Shown: positions 37,031-48,927, numbered from the stretch's first letter. The stretch is 64,000 bases of DNA from Artemisia argyi (GCA_030686995.1 CM060695.1:100406871-100470870), one strand, 5' to 3'. Translations and numbers: made by a program. Notes: generated by a model not told the origin, from the letters alone.

Positions 37031-40000
37031 GTACATATGTCTTATTTAAATCAAGATAGTTTTGAATATCATTACCATCAAAAATATTAATGACAACAAC
37101 TAAGTTGATTTGGTTTAAACCCTTAACTGTACATTATTACTATACATAATACTTAACATCATGCTATACTATTTATGCATGAAAGGTGTAATTTACAAAC
37201 CATGCATGCAAGATCTCATCTTCTTTCTCATGTTTACTCCATTTAAGATACAAATTATTTTGTTTAGCTCTTGACGTTAATGCATGCACACTATTATCAA
37301 CATGTTTTAAACTGATCATGATTTTGAAATGATAAGTATATCATGCTATAATACAACAAGATTTCATAACATACAACTTATATGTGATGCATAATTATGT
37401 ATAAAATGATGATTCAATATATACCTCTAGTGATAGATCGAAATGAAACAAGAGCACAAAAATCGATTCGAACACAAACATCAATTCGAACACGAACACG
37501 AAGATTCAACGAGATATGATCGAAACCGAAACCCAGAGTTAACACAAAACTCTACCCCGTCAGGAGCTATACACCGCGAGCGAATAAAAACCAAAATGAA
37601 ATATCCGAACACGAACCAAAACCTTCACCTTTGAATGAACCGAATACTGAGTCTAAACACGAACCGCAACCCGAACACGAGCAAGGCTAATATGAACCCA
37701 ACACTACAAGTACGCTAGTTTCTAATACTCTAACTGGTGTAAAGGAATTTTGTTCGTTTAACAGATGAAATGGCTTATGAGTTGTTTTGAAAAGTCATGT
37801 AGAATGAGTATATGATCGGTGATTATATGATGAAGCATGAGATAACCGACTACTCGACAATTATGGGATATGGGTAGTTTATCTTGACCGAATATTTCTG
37901 AAAACTAATCAAAACTTTTTATTTAAGTTAAACTATTTAGTTTAGTTTGACTCATCCAAACTTTTAGTATTTTAGTATTTATAAATATCAGCTTTGTATT
38001 TAAGAGTTAGGATGGGTTACTATTAAAACATTTTCATAAGGCCTATATCCATTGTATTTCATTTTATATGTATTAGTGAAGTACTAACATTGTTGTAATA
38101 TGGTATGCTCGTTAGGGTGTTATAGTTTAATGTGTTATATAAATCTTAAGTAGAGTTTATATGATTTTCAAATGTCTTAAAAAGATTTATATTATTACCT
38201 TATGATTATTACTATTATAACATATTATTATTATTAACCTAGTTTATTTAGTTACGGTACAAATCACCAATAAATTGCGTTCGGTAGGCATCCGAAGCCT
38301 AATTAATAACATGATATAAAAATTTCTCAAACGTTTAACATAACCGCGAGTACTAAGGAAATTTTAGAAAACTAGCACGACTAAAAGGAAAAGATATGGC
38401 TAAACCACATCAATCTTAAAATGCTCAAGTTATATGCCTCTAGAAACACGTATACACATAAGTTTAATTAAAAGTCAAAAGTCAGGTCAAAAGTCATTGT
38501 TGACTAACCTGATTTAGTGAGGGTTCTCACAGCCATGCAAACATCTTGTTAATCCTACGAGTGGCCAAACAGTATTAAACTTCAAAACAAATTTGAAGGA
38601 ACCAAATCCTGTATTGACTACAAGCATAACCTATGAACTTCGCATCATCTCTGAAAATAATCCTTATAACTACCAGTTACGGATAGCGTTAGATTATCTC
38701 ACAGAAAATGAGCTACATCCACAGTAGTTACCTGGTATCTCAAGTCTGAGGATAAATATTCATGATTTACTCTAATGACAACATCCATAAGTACAATCAT
38801 GTAATTGGGATTTTGTCCTATATCCAATTTATCCAGTATTGAATATCATGTGAATTTGGCGTGTCTACGCACCAATATAATTTATATATATTATACCAAA
38901 TCTCACATTTGTCTTAGTTCAATGATACTCCCATATCATTAATTGACAACGGACTATTTAGAATAACATAACATAAGTTATTCATGGATTAAACATGCAA
39001 ATATGGGATACAATCTATTATTAATGAAAACAAACGTACTCAGTACTTTAATTCATTATTAAATAATAATTGCTTAACATCCCTTATCCAAATACTAAAT
39101 AGATCAATGCATGAAAAATTCTTGTTAATGAATTTTGTCTCAAGTAATAACAATCATACTTGTTGACAATTATGCCCAAGTAATGATAATCATACTTGTT
39201 GACAAGGCATTATTCAACTAACTTTGATCTATCGGAATTTTGAGAATACTTATTTCAATAATGAAATTCTTGTATATGTGCATTCAAATAATTTGATATA
39301 ACCACATAATACATCATAAAATGTGTATGACATCCTCAACATACAATTTATGATAATTAAACTTCCAAACCTTTAAAGTTTAAAGTATTCTTATTCTTTA
39401 ACGTATAATGCAACTATGCTTTTCGTTAAGCATAACTAGTACACATGGCTATTAACAAGATTGAAATCCTTCCATGACTAGTATTGAGTGTCATCTCAAT
39501 TTATATTAGCATCATTGTATGCAAACAACAATATGCTCTTTTCCGTAAACTTCAATGTGTAATGTTTTATTCCTTCCAAACTTTCAAGTTTGTTGGCTAT
39601 GACAATTTTACAAATTGTTCATTTATAGAATCTAGAAATTGTTCCAGGCTGAGGATGTGATTCTATATCCAAATATATTCCTTTAGAATATTCATTACAC
39701 AACTTATCTAATATCTTTCATTAGATATCAATGTTGTCAAATCATCTTTTATCAAAACATGATATAACAACAACATGATGTACATGAAAAATTCTCGTGT
39801 CCAACTTAATTTCATTCATGTACTACATATCCATTTAAACTTTCTAAATGATATATCATGTTCTATTAGATTCATTTACCGCACATGTTTACATCAATAA
39901 ACATATATTCAAGGTTGTACTTATTAAATCTTTCAAGTAAAGTTTCATTCCAAGTTATGACTTACCATTTAACTTATATAGAATGTTACTTCCTATATGT

Positions 40001-41544
40001 TATACAACATATATGATTTAAATAAGCAAACATAATACTCCCACTAGCTTTCAGAATTACTTAGGAGTTATCTTATTTTAAATTATAAATCAAGACATAG
40101 ATTTAATATTTAAACATAAAATTTATCTCCTTGATGCATGCATCTATCCATACTTGGATTCTTGCATTTTGTATACTTTCAAAGATTAAATGAATTCATA
40201 AAACTCTTAATTACTCATCGTCCTCGCTTAAGTAATTATTTAAGAAAGAGGTTTTATAATCCATTGTCAAATTTCATATTCATAAAAATGAATATGACAA
40301 CTACCATCTTTGTATTTTAATGTGCTTAGGAAAGAGTATTCAATCATAGTTAATTACTTAAGTATGATTAATAATCTTGTCATAAGACATACATTAAAAT
40401 ATGTATACAATTTTGTCCATATGATTCTTTATGCAAAGATTTAAACCTCTAGGGTTTTTCTTCTCTTGCAGAAACTCATCTTCATTAAGATAAACCAAAT
40501 TTTCAAAGTTGATTTATCTTTATGGACAGCATCTTAACATTCATAGTATGAGCAATTTACCATAATTAGTAAATGTGTCATTATGATTAACAGGCTTACT
40601 TAGATCCTGTAATTCATAATTCTCAGCATATTAATTAACTATCTGAGACATCCCTACGGATCTATGAATGAGAGTTTCATCATATTGAGATTTAACCTTT
40701 ACATTTCAAACCTCATCATGATTTTCACTAGTGTGGTTTTAGAAGATTATATATTTTGTAATTTTGATCTTTCAAGATCTAAACAAAACTCCCACTTGCC
40801 TTTTTGTATTTTATAAATACTTTAGCAAGATGAGCAACACTAAATCGTTCTCATTTGGGATATTACAAAAATATTTTACAGTTCCTGACTCTTGTTTGTT
40901 AAAACAAAATCAGAACTTCATTTTAAGACTTTAATGTGATTCATCACATTCCATAATGTCTTATTTAATCTTCTAGGTTGGAGCCTTATTGAGTATATTC
41001 AATCCATACTCAATTTTCTAACCTTGATAACTTTTGGAAGAAAAGAAGTCATATTTATCTTTCAATCAAACAATATAACAAGAGTTTGATTTTTCCTAAC
41101 TGAATACACCACCAACTTGTGATGTTTCATTAGAATTAATATTGTGAGACAAACTAACAATATGTAAGATAAACTTATTCCCTTTGGCTTACCTATTTAC
41201 CAACTAAGTCAACTTAATGGTACAATAGAATTTCCAAGCCAATTGCATGCTATATAACATAAGTACCTTTTGAACAAGTTACTTCATGTTCATGTCTTAA
41301 GAAGACATGAACTGTTATATTCCCACTTTACGTTGTACATCATTGATCAACTCAATGATTTCTTGTTTGAAACATAACAAGTTTAACATCTTACTTTATT
41401 ATAAGTCTTGTAATAGTTAAAAGACTTCATGTTTATAAGAAGATATAAACATAAATAACTAAAGTATTTGTGAACACCATCACTTGGTTTCAATAGTAAT
41501 TTCAAGTTAATTTACTACTTCATTTGCTTATGTCATTTTATGAT

Positions 41545-43385
41545 TATCCAATTTAAGAAACTGCAAACTCACATAATTCCATTACATCAGTTGATCTGCT
41601 AGTAATGAAATCATGTAGTTTACCTTTCTATTGCAATCTAGGCAGGTTACACCCTGACGTAAATTGTAAATTCAAGTGTTCCTTTTAATTTGAATATCAT
41701 ATGACATAAAAGTAGTCTTAAAATCATGACACATGTTCTACATAAGATAATCTTACACATTAAATGTATAAGTCCTATTAGAACATTGATCTCTTACCTT
41801 GCAATTAAGAGAATCCTATCATCATATTTCTATGTATTGTTCCTTTGCACACAATAAACAATTCTCCCACTTGTGCATTGAACAATATCATGTAGTATAT
41901 AAACAACATGACATAAGTTTGTTTATGTGATTCAATATGATTTGTGTCATAAGTAGATGTAGGACTACTTTGTCTTATCAGGAAACGCATATAGCTATCC
42001 TAAGAACATGAGTGTCTACAATTTGAAAGTAATTATCTTGAAGATAATTTTGGGCTACTACACAGAAATTAAATCTTGTAGCTCCCACTGAATTAGAGAA
42101 CATAACAATAACTCTATATTCAGTGAACAACACAAAGCTCCCACTGGATTTGACAACATTGTACGTGTTTCAGAACCAGTGAAAACAATTTGCTTGTTTT
42201 TACTTTCCTACACATTTAGAAAAACCCATACGTAATAATTACTCAGGTTCTAAAATGTGTATTCTACTATGTTTATGATGGATTATCCATCAATGATATT
42301 AACTTGAAGAATTTGAGCATGCAGCTTCTTCCTTAATAGGCCTACCATCCCCATAATGGTATGTAGCACCTTTAAAGCACAACAACTAGATAGAATACTA
42401 GCTTTGCCTTTTACCAATTTTGCGGTAATTTGTCCAGCTTCTAATAACTCATATTTTCCATTTAACCAAACGCCTTGTTTGTTATAGAAGAATTCATTCA
42501 CCAAATAAGAGTAATGAAATTTCTATGGAAAATAAGATGTGCTATATCCTTAAATATTAAAGATTGCTATGAGTTATATATTAGAATGTAGACAATTCTA
42601 ATGTTCCTATCATACCTTTCTCAATCATGAAAAGGAATAGGATTGAGTCTTATTCTTTTCGCATGGAAAATAGACTTAGGATTGAGTCTTATTCTTACGT
42701 TCCTATCATACCTTTCTCAATCATGAAAAGGAATAGGATTGAGTCGTATTCTTCTCTCATGGAAAATAGACTCTTTCATTTCGGTAAATTTTTCTCAATC
42801 AAACATTATGTTTGAAAGCAGAATTATATCAATTTACCAATTTAAGACCAAACCACGTTTACAGCTTTAATGTTGCATTAATACGTTAAAAAGAATTACA
42901 AAATTCAATTTTTAGTATTTTTGATAATTAAATTTTCAAGAAAATTAAATACCCATGGTTCATAATCAAATAACCATTTAATTTTCACTGAAAAACTAGG
43001 ATCCAAATTGACATAAGTTCATCACATCAGTTGATCTGCTAGTGATGACGTTATTCAATAAGGTACGAGACGAACCTCAATTGCCAATATTCAATTGCAA
43101 TTCCTAGAATCGATGGGATTTACATTAATTGCCAACCGCAGTTGCAATGTAAGCATGTTTTATCCCCATCTTCTTATGCCTTGAGTGATCAGTTCCCACT
43201 ATCAACTCAATTAAGTTAACCAATTTAAGAAACAACAACCTTACATAATGACACCACATCAGTTGATCTGCTAGTGATGAAATCATGTAATTTGCCCTTC
43301 CATTGTAATCTAGTCAGGTTACGCCCTGGCGTAGATCCAATTTCAGGTGTTTCCGTTTCATTGGATGGCATATAACTTAAATTTA
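41545..43385. repeat. Internal direct repeats of about 160 bp in outer element
   Basis: A block containing acatcagttgatctgctagt, then atgaaatcatgtagtttacc and a caggttacaccctg motif, occurs at about 41545-41710 and again, diverged, at 43215-43385. A shorter third copy lies near 43020-43050. Confidence 0.75.
42603..42775. repeat. Tandem duplication, about 97-bp period
   Basis: Two units begin gttcctatcatacctttctc at about 42603 and 42700. Each contains gaaaaggaataggattgagt followed by catggaaaatagact. Part of the motif (aggattgagtcttattctt) occurs a further time between them. Confidence 0.8.
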
Positions 43386-44391
43386 AGGGTAGTAAATTTG
43401 ATGTGTGTAATCAAATATATGTACAAAGATGTCATGCATTCATCTTGTAGCATATGTTTCATGTAAAAAAACTTTTACTCATTTAGTTTCTTTACGAGCT
43501 TAAATCTCCAAACTTTTGATTGAGGCGTTGAGAAACTTACAACTTTGCCTTAAGTGCTTCGTAGTTATCATGGATGTTAGGTAAAGACTAAAATATGACT
43601 CACAGGCGAGCGGTAAGCCAGAATGGAGGCTCACTAAGGCCGCAATTTAATGCGTAGCCATCCTTATACCCACTTTAATAGTTTGTCATAATTAGTTCCA
43701 CCTTTCAACCATTTAATACAGTCGCGATCAATCAACCAAAAGTCCAAGATTTATTAAGTAAGCTCAAACAAGATTTCACCATTATTAAGTCCGTTTAATA
43801 TTTTATTGAAATTACCCTTTGTTACTATCATGTTAAAAACATATAAAACAAAAGTAATAAAATAAAATAAACAAACAACAACAATAATGGTCATGCAAAT
43901 CAAAATCAATATAAAACACACTATTGATTTAATACACGATTAATAGGGCCTTCCCTAATATTATAATTAATCAAATTTTAGTAATCTTTATACATAATAT
44001 TTACTAAACAATTTATCAATTATAATAAAATCGCATAAATAAGCATGAAATCAAACAAATCATAATCCATAACAACACATGCATAGTGTGTCATGAATGC
44101 CCATATTGCACATATTATACAAATAATCATGTCAATCAAGGAACGCAACCAAACGGCATATAACAATATCCATTTATATACACATAAATTACATGCAACC
44201 TAGGGTTTCTACAAGTTTTTATCACATAATTCATCAAACCCTAATTTCTTTTAAATAAAAAATTCGACATTTATAAAAAATAAATAAATTTAGGGTTTAT
44301 GAAAAATATAAAAACATAAGAACACCAAGCATGTGATTAATCAAACGATTCAATTTTTATGTGTTTCGGTAATTCATTATAATGTATTAAC

Positions 44392-44405
44392 GGCTCTTGA
44401 TGCCA
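44392..44405 (-). other. Primer-binding site of outer element
   Basis: The minus strand reads TGGCATCAAGAGCC one base from the end of the right LTR. It is a variant of the usual Met-tRNA site TGGTATCAGAGCC. Confidence 0.8.
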
Positions 44406-44406
44406 C

Positions 44407-45217
44407 TGTTGGAATATATGAATAATAATAAACATATAAACATCAAAGAGTACGCAGCGGAATAGATCAAATACAAATAATAAATTAACCGAATATAAAT
44501 GGATGCGTACCTCTTTGTGATTTCTAGCAAGAACAAGAAACCAATGGAACAAGAACTATAAACCCTAATTGGGTTTAATGGTGGATCGACTAGGGTTAGT
44601 CGAATAGGGCAAATCACCTTGTTAGCAAAAGTATGCCAACACTTCGTTCTTGAACACACGTATTAGTAGCGTTTCAATAAGAAAAGCTAGGTTCTTAATT
44701 CACAAGCAATCCAAACACAATGTTTAGAAGATCGCGTAGGAACCCTAGAAGGGTGTAGTTGATCAACTAAACAAGAATGGTTTGAGCTTAGAAATCTAGT
44801 AGGAACCCTATAAGGGTGTAGTTCGATTTCTAACTCAAGAGGAGAAAGAGAAGGAGATTTGGTTTGCAAGTGAACCAAGGGATGATTGAATGAATGAGAG
44901 GAGGTCTCATTATATAGCATTCAAGAGGCTTGGAGCAAAAGCTATCCCAAACCCTAAGGGGAAGTGGGGTGGCCGGCCATGGCTTACAAAAAGCCCAACC
45001 CGAACCTTACTTTCACTCTTTTCCAACTCTAGTCCTTCATCTTTCGTCTAACGGTCGTTAGGTACCGTTAAATGCTCATTTCGTGAATTTAATAATTATT
45101 CGTCACTAAAACAATAATTATTAATTAATTGAAACTCATACGTAAAGTGTGCAATCCCGAAGTCTCGAGTTCGAGTCCGGTCATGATATATTAATTTATT
45201 ATCCGTTAAAACTAACA
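44407..45217 (-). repeat. 5' LTR of outer element
   Basis: This 811-bp LTR is the right copy, identical to the left copy as far as I can see, and ends AAAACTAACA before the TTATT duplication. Confidence 0.93.
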
Positions 45218-45384
45218 TTATTGACTTGCACCGTACATTCATCAAATAAAAACAACCATGTGACCCATATAATCGAATATCATAAGATTAGATCTAGTGT
45301 TGATTGTATTCATCACCGTCAACTCAACACCACATCAGTTTTTTAAATATCTTTTAGTACAATTGTAAAGATTAACAAAATTGT

Positions 45385-46330
45385 ATATATGAAACGGTAT
45401 GGTAGACTTGTTAGGGTTGGGGTAGACTTAGATAAATTGGGTAGTGGGTTTACAAATTCTTTTTAGAGGATGGTAGGAATCAGTGGTGGAGCTTGAAGGT
45501 TTTTGTTGGGGGCGCCAAAATCATTAGCAAAAAATTTACTTTCTATCCGAACCTGAAACTAATTGCTTGGAGCTAAGCATTAGTCAATTTCTCGAAAGAA
45601 TTATATGTTATTATTAGACCTCAGAAATAAATGTATTAAAATAACGTAAACTAGAATAACGTATGGCAAATTGTTTTTCCGCAAATTCTTGATTATTGGT
45701 TTCCAAAGTTAAAGACTTCAAATACTAAAATATATAAAAGTTTAATTCTAGCGTACTTGTACTCTTGTTTGTTTCCTAGTGTCACAGAGGTGTAAGGAGC
45801 ACACAGGTACATTTTTTTGGTTTTGTTGACACATATCTTGTTTCTTTCCAAAAAAAATCCTTATTTCATACATGTGTACTATTAATTACTCAAACTTTGG
45901 TGGGTGGGGTGGGGTGGGGTGGGGGTGGGGGGGGGGGGGGCACAACCCCTTCCTACCCTCACTATGTTCCGGCCCTGGTAGGAATGGTTGAGATACTTAG
46001 TTTTGGGAAGATAGGTGGACGGGGAATATGGGCTTTAAGGATAGATTTCTAGGTTATATCACTTGGATAGTAGAAAGGAGGCGAAGGTGGCGGAGAAAGG
46101 GGAATGGGTTGAGGGGTCATGAAGGTGGAAGTGGGAGTAGATTAGGGAACCAAGGGGGTAGGGCCAATGGTGAGGTTGAAGATCTAATTAGTGTTTTAAG
46201 AGATTTTTCTTTATCCTTTGATTGTAGGGACTCGTGGAGGTGGCTTCTTGAAGACAATGGCTTATTCACGGTCAAGGTGCTATCAAAGATGGTGGATAAC
46301 AAGTACTTGCATGAGGAAGATTCGAGGGAC
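45385..46330 (+). pseudogene. LINE reverse-transcriptase C-terminal fragment, interrupted by a MITE
   Basis: Ignoring the inserted MITE (45481-45977), the plus strand reads pieces such as VGVDLDKLGSGFTNSF, then FWEDRWTGNMGFKDRF, RANGEVEDLISVLRDFSL and DSWRWLLEDNGLFTVK. These match the segment between the reverse-transcriptase core and the zinc-binding domain of plant LINE proteins. Stops and frame changes occur on both sides of the insertion, so it is dead. The upstream reverse transcriptase and downstream zinc-binding part are absent nearby. The sequence changes character at about 46327, where a ggaccaaacatgcaatttgg repeat begins. Confidence 0.82.
45481..45977. mobile_element. hAT-type MITE inside the LINE fragment
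   Basis: The ends are CAGTGGTGGAGC and the complement of GTTCCGGCCCTG, short inverted repeats of hAT type. Perfect 8-bp duplications gtaggaat lie at 45473-45480 and 45978-45985. The LINE homology resumes directly across the element, confirming the borders. The right part carries a long G-rich tract (about 45901-45940) followed by cacaacccc. No transposase is encoded. Confidence 0.92.
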
Positions 46331-46802
46331 CAAACATGCAATTTGGCCAAACCACAAGGACCAAAAAAGCAATTTACTCAAAAATATGTGGTTCATCGAT
46401 TATGGCCGTACTATTCTTAGCTCAATAGGATTATATATTAGAAACAATTACATGTTTCGTCCTTGTAGTTTACCTAAAATCACACTCATCGTCCCTATTC
46501 GACTTTAATTATAATAGTGATACCTAATTTTCAAACTAGTTGCATCGATGGTCTCTGTTTTGAAAATATGAATCATCTATGTAATAATCAATATCTTTTT
46601 ATTACACAGGTAGTCCCTATCGTTATTACACAGATACTCCCTCCGTCCCATATTAAATGTCCATGTTTAACTTTTCAAGTCTTTCTTTATCAACTTTGAC
46701 TTTAAATATTTTTGCTTCTGTTATATCGTATTTGATAAAAATTATACGCAATGAAAATACATTAAAAACTTAATTCATTCACACATTTTGTATCAAGTAT
46801 TA

Positions 46803-48503
46803 GGGGGTGGCATCACCTGCGGTTTGGCCTTCGGTATCAGCATCATCGAGCGGCATGACCATTGCAAGTCATTCGGCATCATGCTTTCGGCAAGAGGATC
46901 GGTAAACATTACCGAATCGGCATGGCCATTTGCTTTAAAAAATCCAAACGTTGGCCATAAATGTTGTAGCCGTTTGAGGCTTTTTCTAAAAAAAAATAAA
47001 AAAATAAAATAAAATTTCCCTTTAAATATTCACTTTCACATCTAAATTTATTCACAAATTCATTTTAAAATCACTAACTTATTCCACTACTTCCACTTCC
47101 AACTCTTTCATTCATATAAAAAGAATGGATCCAAGTAAATCAAAACGTGGTTCAAACTCATCCAAAGTTCGTGGACGGGGCTCTCGATCACAACCCGTTC
47201 GTCCGAAGGTTCAATCACAAACAACTCGTCCACAAGTTCAATCGCCCTACTATCCCCAACCTCCACCTCAACCCTACTATCCCCAACCACCACCGGTGAA
47301 TCCACCATCACAACAACGCCAATATTATCACCAACCTCCACCGATGAATCCAAGCCATTATAATATAGCAATGACAGGTGATTTCGACCCGTTCAATGAC
47401 TTCCTTGACGGTCCATCAAGACGTGAACCAAGTGTCGAACGAGAACTACCGTTATACAATTACGAGGATGATGAAATTGATTTTGTTCCCGAAACCCAAT
47501 TTCAAAATACAATCGGTATTTTTTTTTTAAATCGTTAAATATTTTTTTATATATAATCGTATGTTTTTTTCTTTTTTAAATCGTATGTTTTTTTTAATCG
47601 TTAAATCCTTTGCACGTTTTTATACTTTGTATTTGATATAGTTGTATTAATTTATACTTGTTACTTTTATAATTGTAGAACCGTGCTCGTGAGAGTGGGT
47701 CTGGCGATATTGACTTGATGAAAAATGTCATGGCCGATTATAAAAAGAAAACAAAAGGCAAGACTTTTAGTCATATTGAAGCATGGGAGATTGTTAGGAA
47801 AGCAGACAAATGGTTGGAACAACCAAGTGTGGGTCAAACATCTTCGTCTAATTCAGAGAAACGAAGAAAGTCGTCGGAATCTAGCAATGACAATGTTGAG
47901 ACTATTCTTCCGGATCTGAATGACGACACAACTCCTACACGGAAAAAAAGGGGCAAAAAGACCGATAGCGAGTCGTCGATAAAGAATAGTGTTGCTGCGA
48001 CCTTTGAAACTTATACGGCAAAGAAATCACAACTAATGGAGGAGGCGGTGGAGAAAAAACGTGCAAATGATGAGTTGGCCGAAAAGTTGATGGCGGCACA
48101 ACTATGTGGTGTTGAAGAAAAGGCTTTTTTACAAGCGATGAAGTTCTACAACAACCCGCACGATCACATAGCTGATCCGGCTGTGCGAGAGATTACTCTT
48201 GCCAAAAAACGTGAGTACACAGCGAAATATGGATGGCTTTGCAATTTTTAGATATAATTATGTTTTTTTTCCTAAGTATTATGTAATTTTCTTTGAATTA
48301 TTAATGAAATATAATGTTTTTTATTAAATTGTTTAATATAATTATGAATATAAAAAATAAAAAATAAAATTACTTTTTATTTGAATCATGGTTGCCACTA
48401 AAAAAGTATGTTGAGGTATGGTGAATCATGGAATGTATTGGCTTGATTTGATTGGTTAATGACGAATCATGGTGAAAAATGGTGAGGTATGACTGCCATC
48501 CCC
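46803..48503 (+). mobile_element. PIF/Harbinger-type element carrying ORF1 only
   Basis: The ends are GGGGGTGGCATCACC and, in complement, GGGGATGGCAGTCAT, with TTA on both sides (46800-46802 and 48504-48506). The 1.7-kb element encodes a Myb/NAM-associated ORF1-type protein but no DDE transposase, so it is a non-autonomous derivative. Its insertion into the Stowaway element is exact. Confidence 0.9.
47125..48251 (+). pseudogene. Harbinger ORF1-like gene (Pro-rich, NAM-associated C-terminal domain)
   Basis: Exon A (47125 to about 47515) starts MDPSKSKRGSNSSKVRGRGS. It is basic and then Pro/Gln/Tyr-rich (PYYPQPPPQPYYPQPPP), ending with NYEDDEIDFVPETQFQ. After an AT-rich intron (gtattttt to attgtag), exon B (47679-48251) reads RARESGSGDIDLMKNVMADY, with FSHIEAWEIVRKADKW, the signature of the NAM-associated C-terminal domain (glutathione S-transferase T3-like plant proteins). 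A basic linker (RKKRGKKTDSE) and a coiled-coil-like MEEAVEKKRANDELAEKLMA segment follow. In PIF/Harbinger transposons ORF1 is a DNA-binding helper of the transposase. With the obvious splice sites, exon A ends in phase 1 but exon B starts in phase 0. Either other sites are used or a small indel has broken the gene. Confidence 0.72.
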
Positions 48504-48927
48504 TTATATCACACAAACACAAATATTTAAAGTCAAATTTAAGAAAGAAAAACTTTGAAAAGTCAAACATAACATTTAATATGGGACGGAGGGAGTAGTT
48601 CCTATTTCTCAAAATAGTCATTATTTTTCAAAATAGGGACTATCAAATGCAAATAGTTTGAAAATTATGGATTTATTTATAATGTGATTTTGGGTAAATC
48701 ACACATCACAGGGACGAAACATATAAAATTTTCTAATTCTTAATACATAGTCCAAATCTAAAGAAATATATCATTTTCTTTCAACGTTGCAAAATTGTTT
48801 CACATCAAAGTTATTCACTATGATTTGCTAACTCTAAGTAGTTAAACGCATTACATATGGTAAGTCATAGTAGGAAGTTACGTAAGCAAATACCAGTTTT
48901 GCCTTGGTCATCAAGGTTGTACCTTTC

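Larger units (their letters stand above)
18837..38531 (-). mobile_element. Middle LTR retrotransposon, decayed interior, 2.8-kb LTRs
   Basis: The left LTR is 18837-21638 (2802 bp). The right LTR starts at 26222 and ends at 38531 but is split by the inner element; removing 27528-37035 leaves exactly 2802 bp. LTRs run TGTCACACCCCGC to GGTTCTCACA. GCCAT flanks both sides (18832-18836 and 38532-38536). A perfect Met-tRNA primer-binding site (TGGTATCAGAGCC, complement of 26206-26218) sets the minus orientation. The only LTR difference I saw is one G/A change near 21250 versus 38140. The 4.6-kb interior has no long frame. Its 3' end shows a faint relic of a Ty3/gypsy pol tail, so it is probably gypsy-derived and non-autonomous. 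Confidence 0.93.
26222..38531 (-). repeat. 5' LTR of middle element, split by the inner element
   Basis: The LTR comprises 26222-27527 and 37036-38531. The split point is marked by the GTACA duplication of the inner insertion. Rejoined length is 2802 bp, equal to the intact partner. Confidence 0.93.
38537..44406 (-). other. Interior of outer element: no coding frame, internal repeats
   Basis: This AT-rich 5.9 kb has no gag or pol signature on either strand. Polypurine-tract-like strings (ctcccac on plus, gtgggag on minus) recur at about 40038, 40789, 41864, 42082 and 42138, besides the true tract at 18566. Internal direct repeats are listed separately. The Met-type primer-binding site is at 44392-44405, next to the right LTR. 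It fits a LARD-type element mobilised by proteins from elsewhere. Confidence 0.75.
17755..45217 (-). mobile_element. Outer LTR retrotransposon, non-coding interior, hosts two nested elements
   Basis: Two 811-bp LTRs (17755-18565 and 44407-45217) start TGTTGGAATA and end AAAACTAACA. TTATT flanks both sides (17750-17754 and 45218-45222). Orientation is minus: a primer-binding site complementary to initiator Met-tRNA (TGGCATCAAGAGCC, complement of 44392-44405) follows the right LTR, and a polypurine tract (ccgagtgggagc, complement of 18566-18577) precedes the left LTR. By eye the LTRs show no difference, implying recent insertion. Without the nested middle element the interior is about 6.1 kb. 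It has no gag or pol frame, so this is a LARD-like non-autonomous element. The TGTTGG end and PPT resemble Ty1/copia; superfamily is uncertain. Confidence 0.93.
46637..48595. mobile_element. Stowaway MITE (Tc1/mariner type) split by Harbinger element
   Basis: The classic Stowaway ends CTCCCTCCGTCCCA (left) and the complement of TGGGACGGAGGGAG (right) are flanked by TA (46635-46636 and 48596-48597). The next bases, tattaaatgt and complementary acatttaatat, extend the inverted repeat. Removing the inserted Harbinger element leaves about 255 bp, the usual size for this family. Confidence 0.93.
46430..48745. mobile_element. Long-TIR element that hosts two nested transposons
   Basis: The left end has attagaaacaattacatgtt, tcgtccttgtagtttac and ctaaaatcaca (46435-46484). 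The complement of 48680-48735 gives a related series (aattagaaaattttatatgt, ttcgtccctgtg, cccaaaatcaca). These imperfect inverted repeats are about 50 bp long. Between them lies the Stowaway element with its own insertion. I cannot identify a target duplication, so the ends are approximate. Confidence 0.55.

Noticed and set aside
46028..46420. 130-codon frame starting MGFKDRF read as an independent gene
   Set aside because: The sequence matches the interior of a LINE polyprotein with frame changes and no natural start; treated as a LINE pseudogene.
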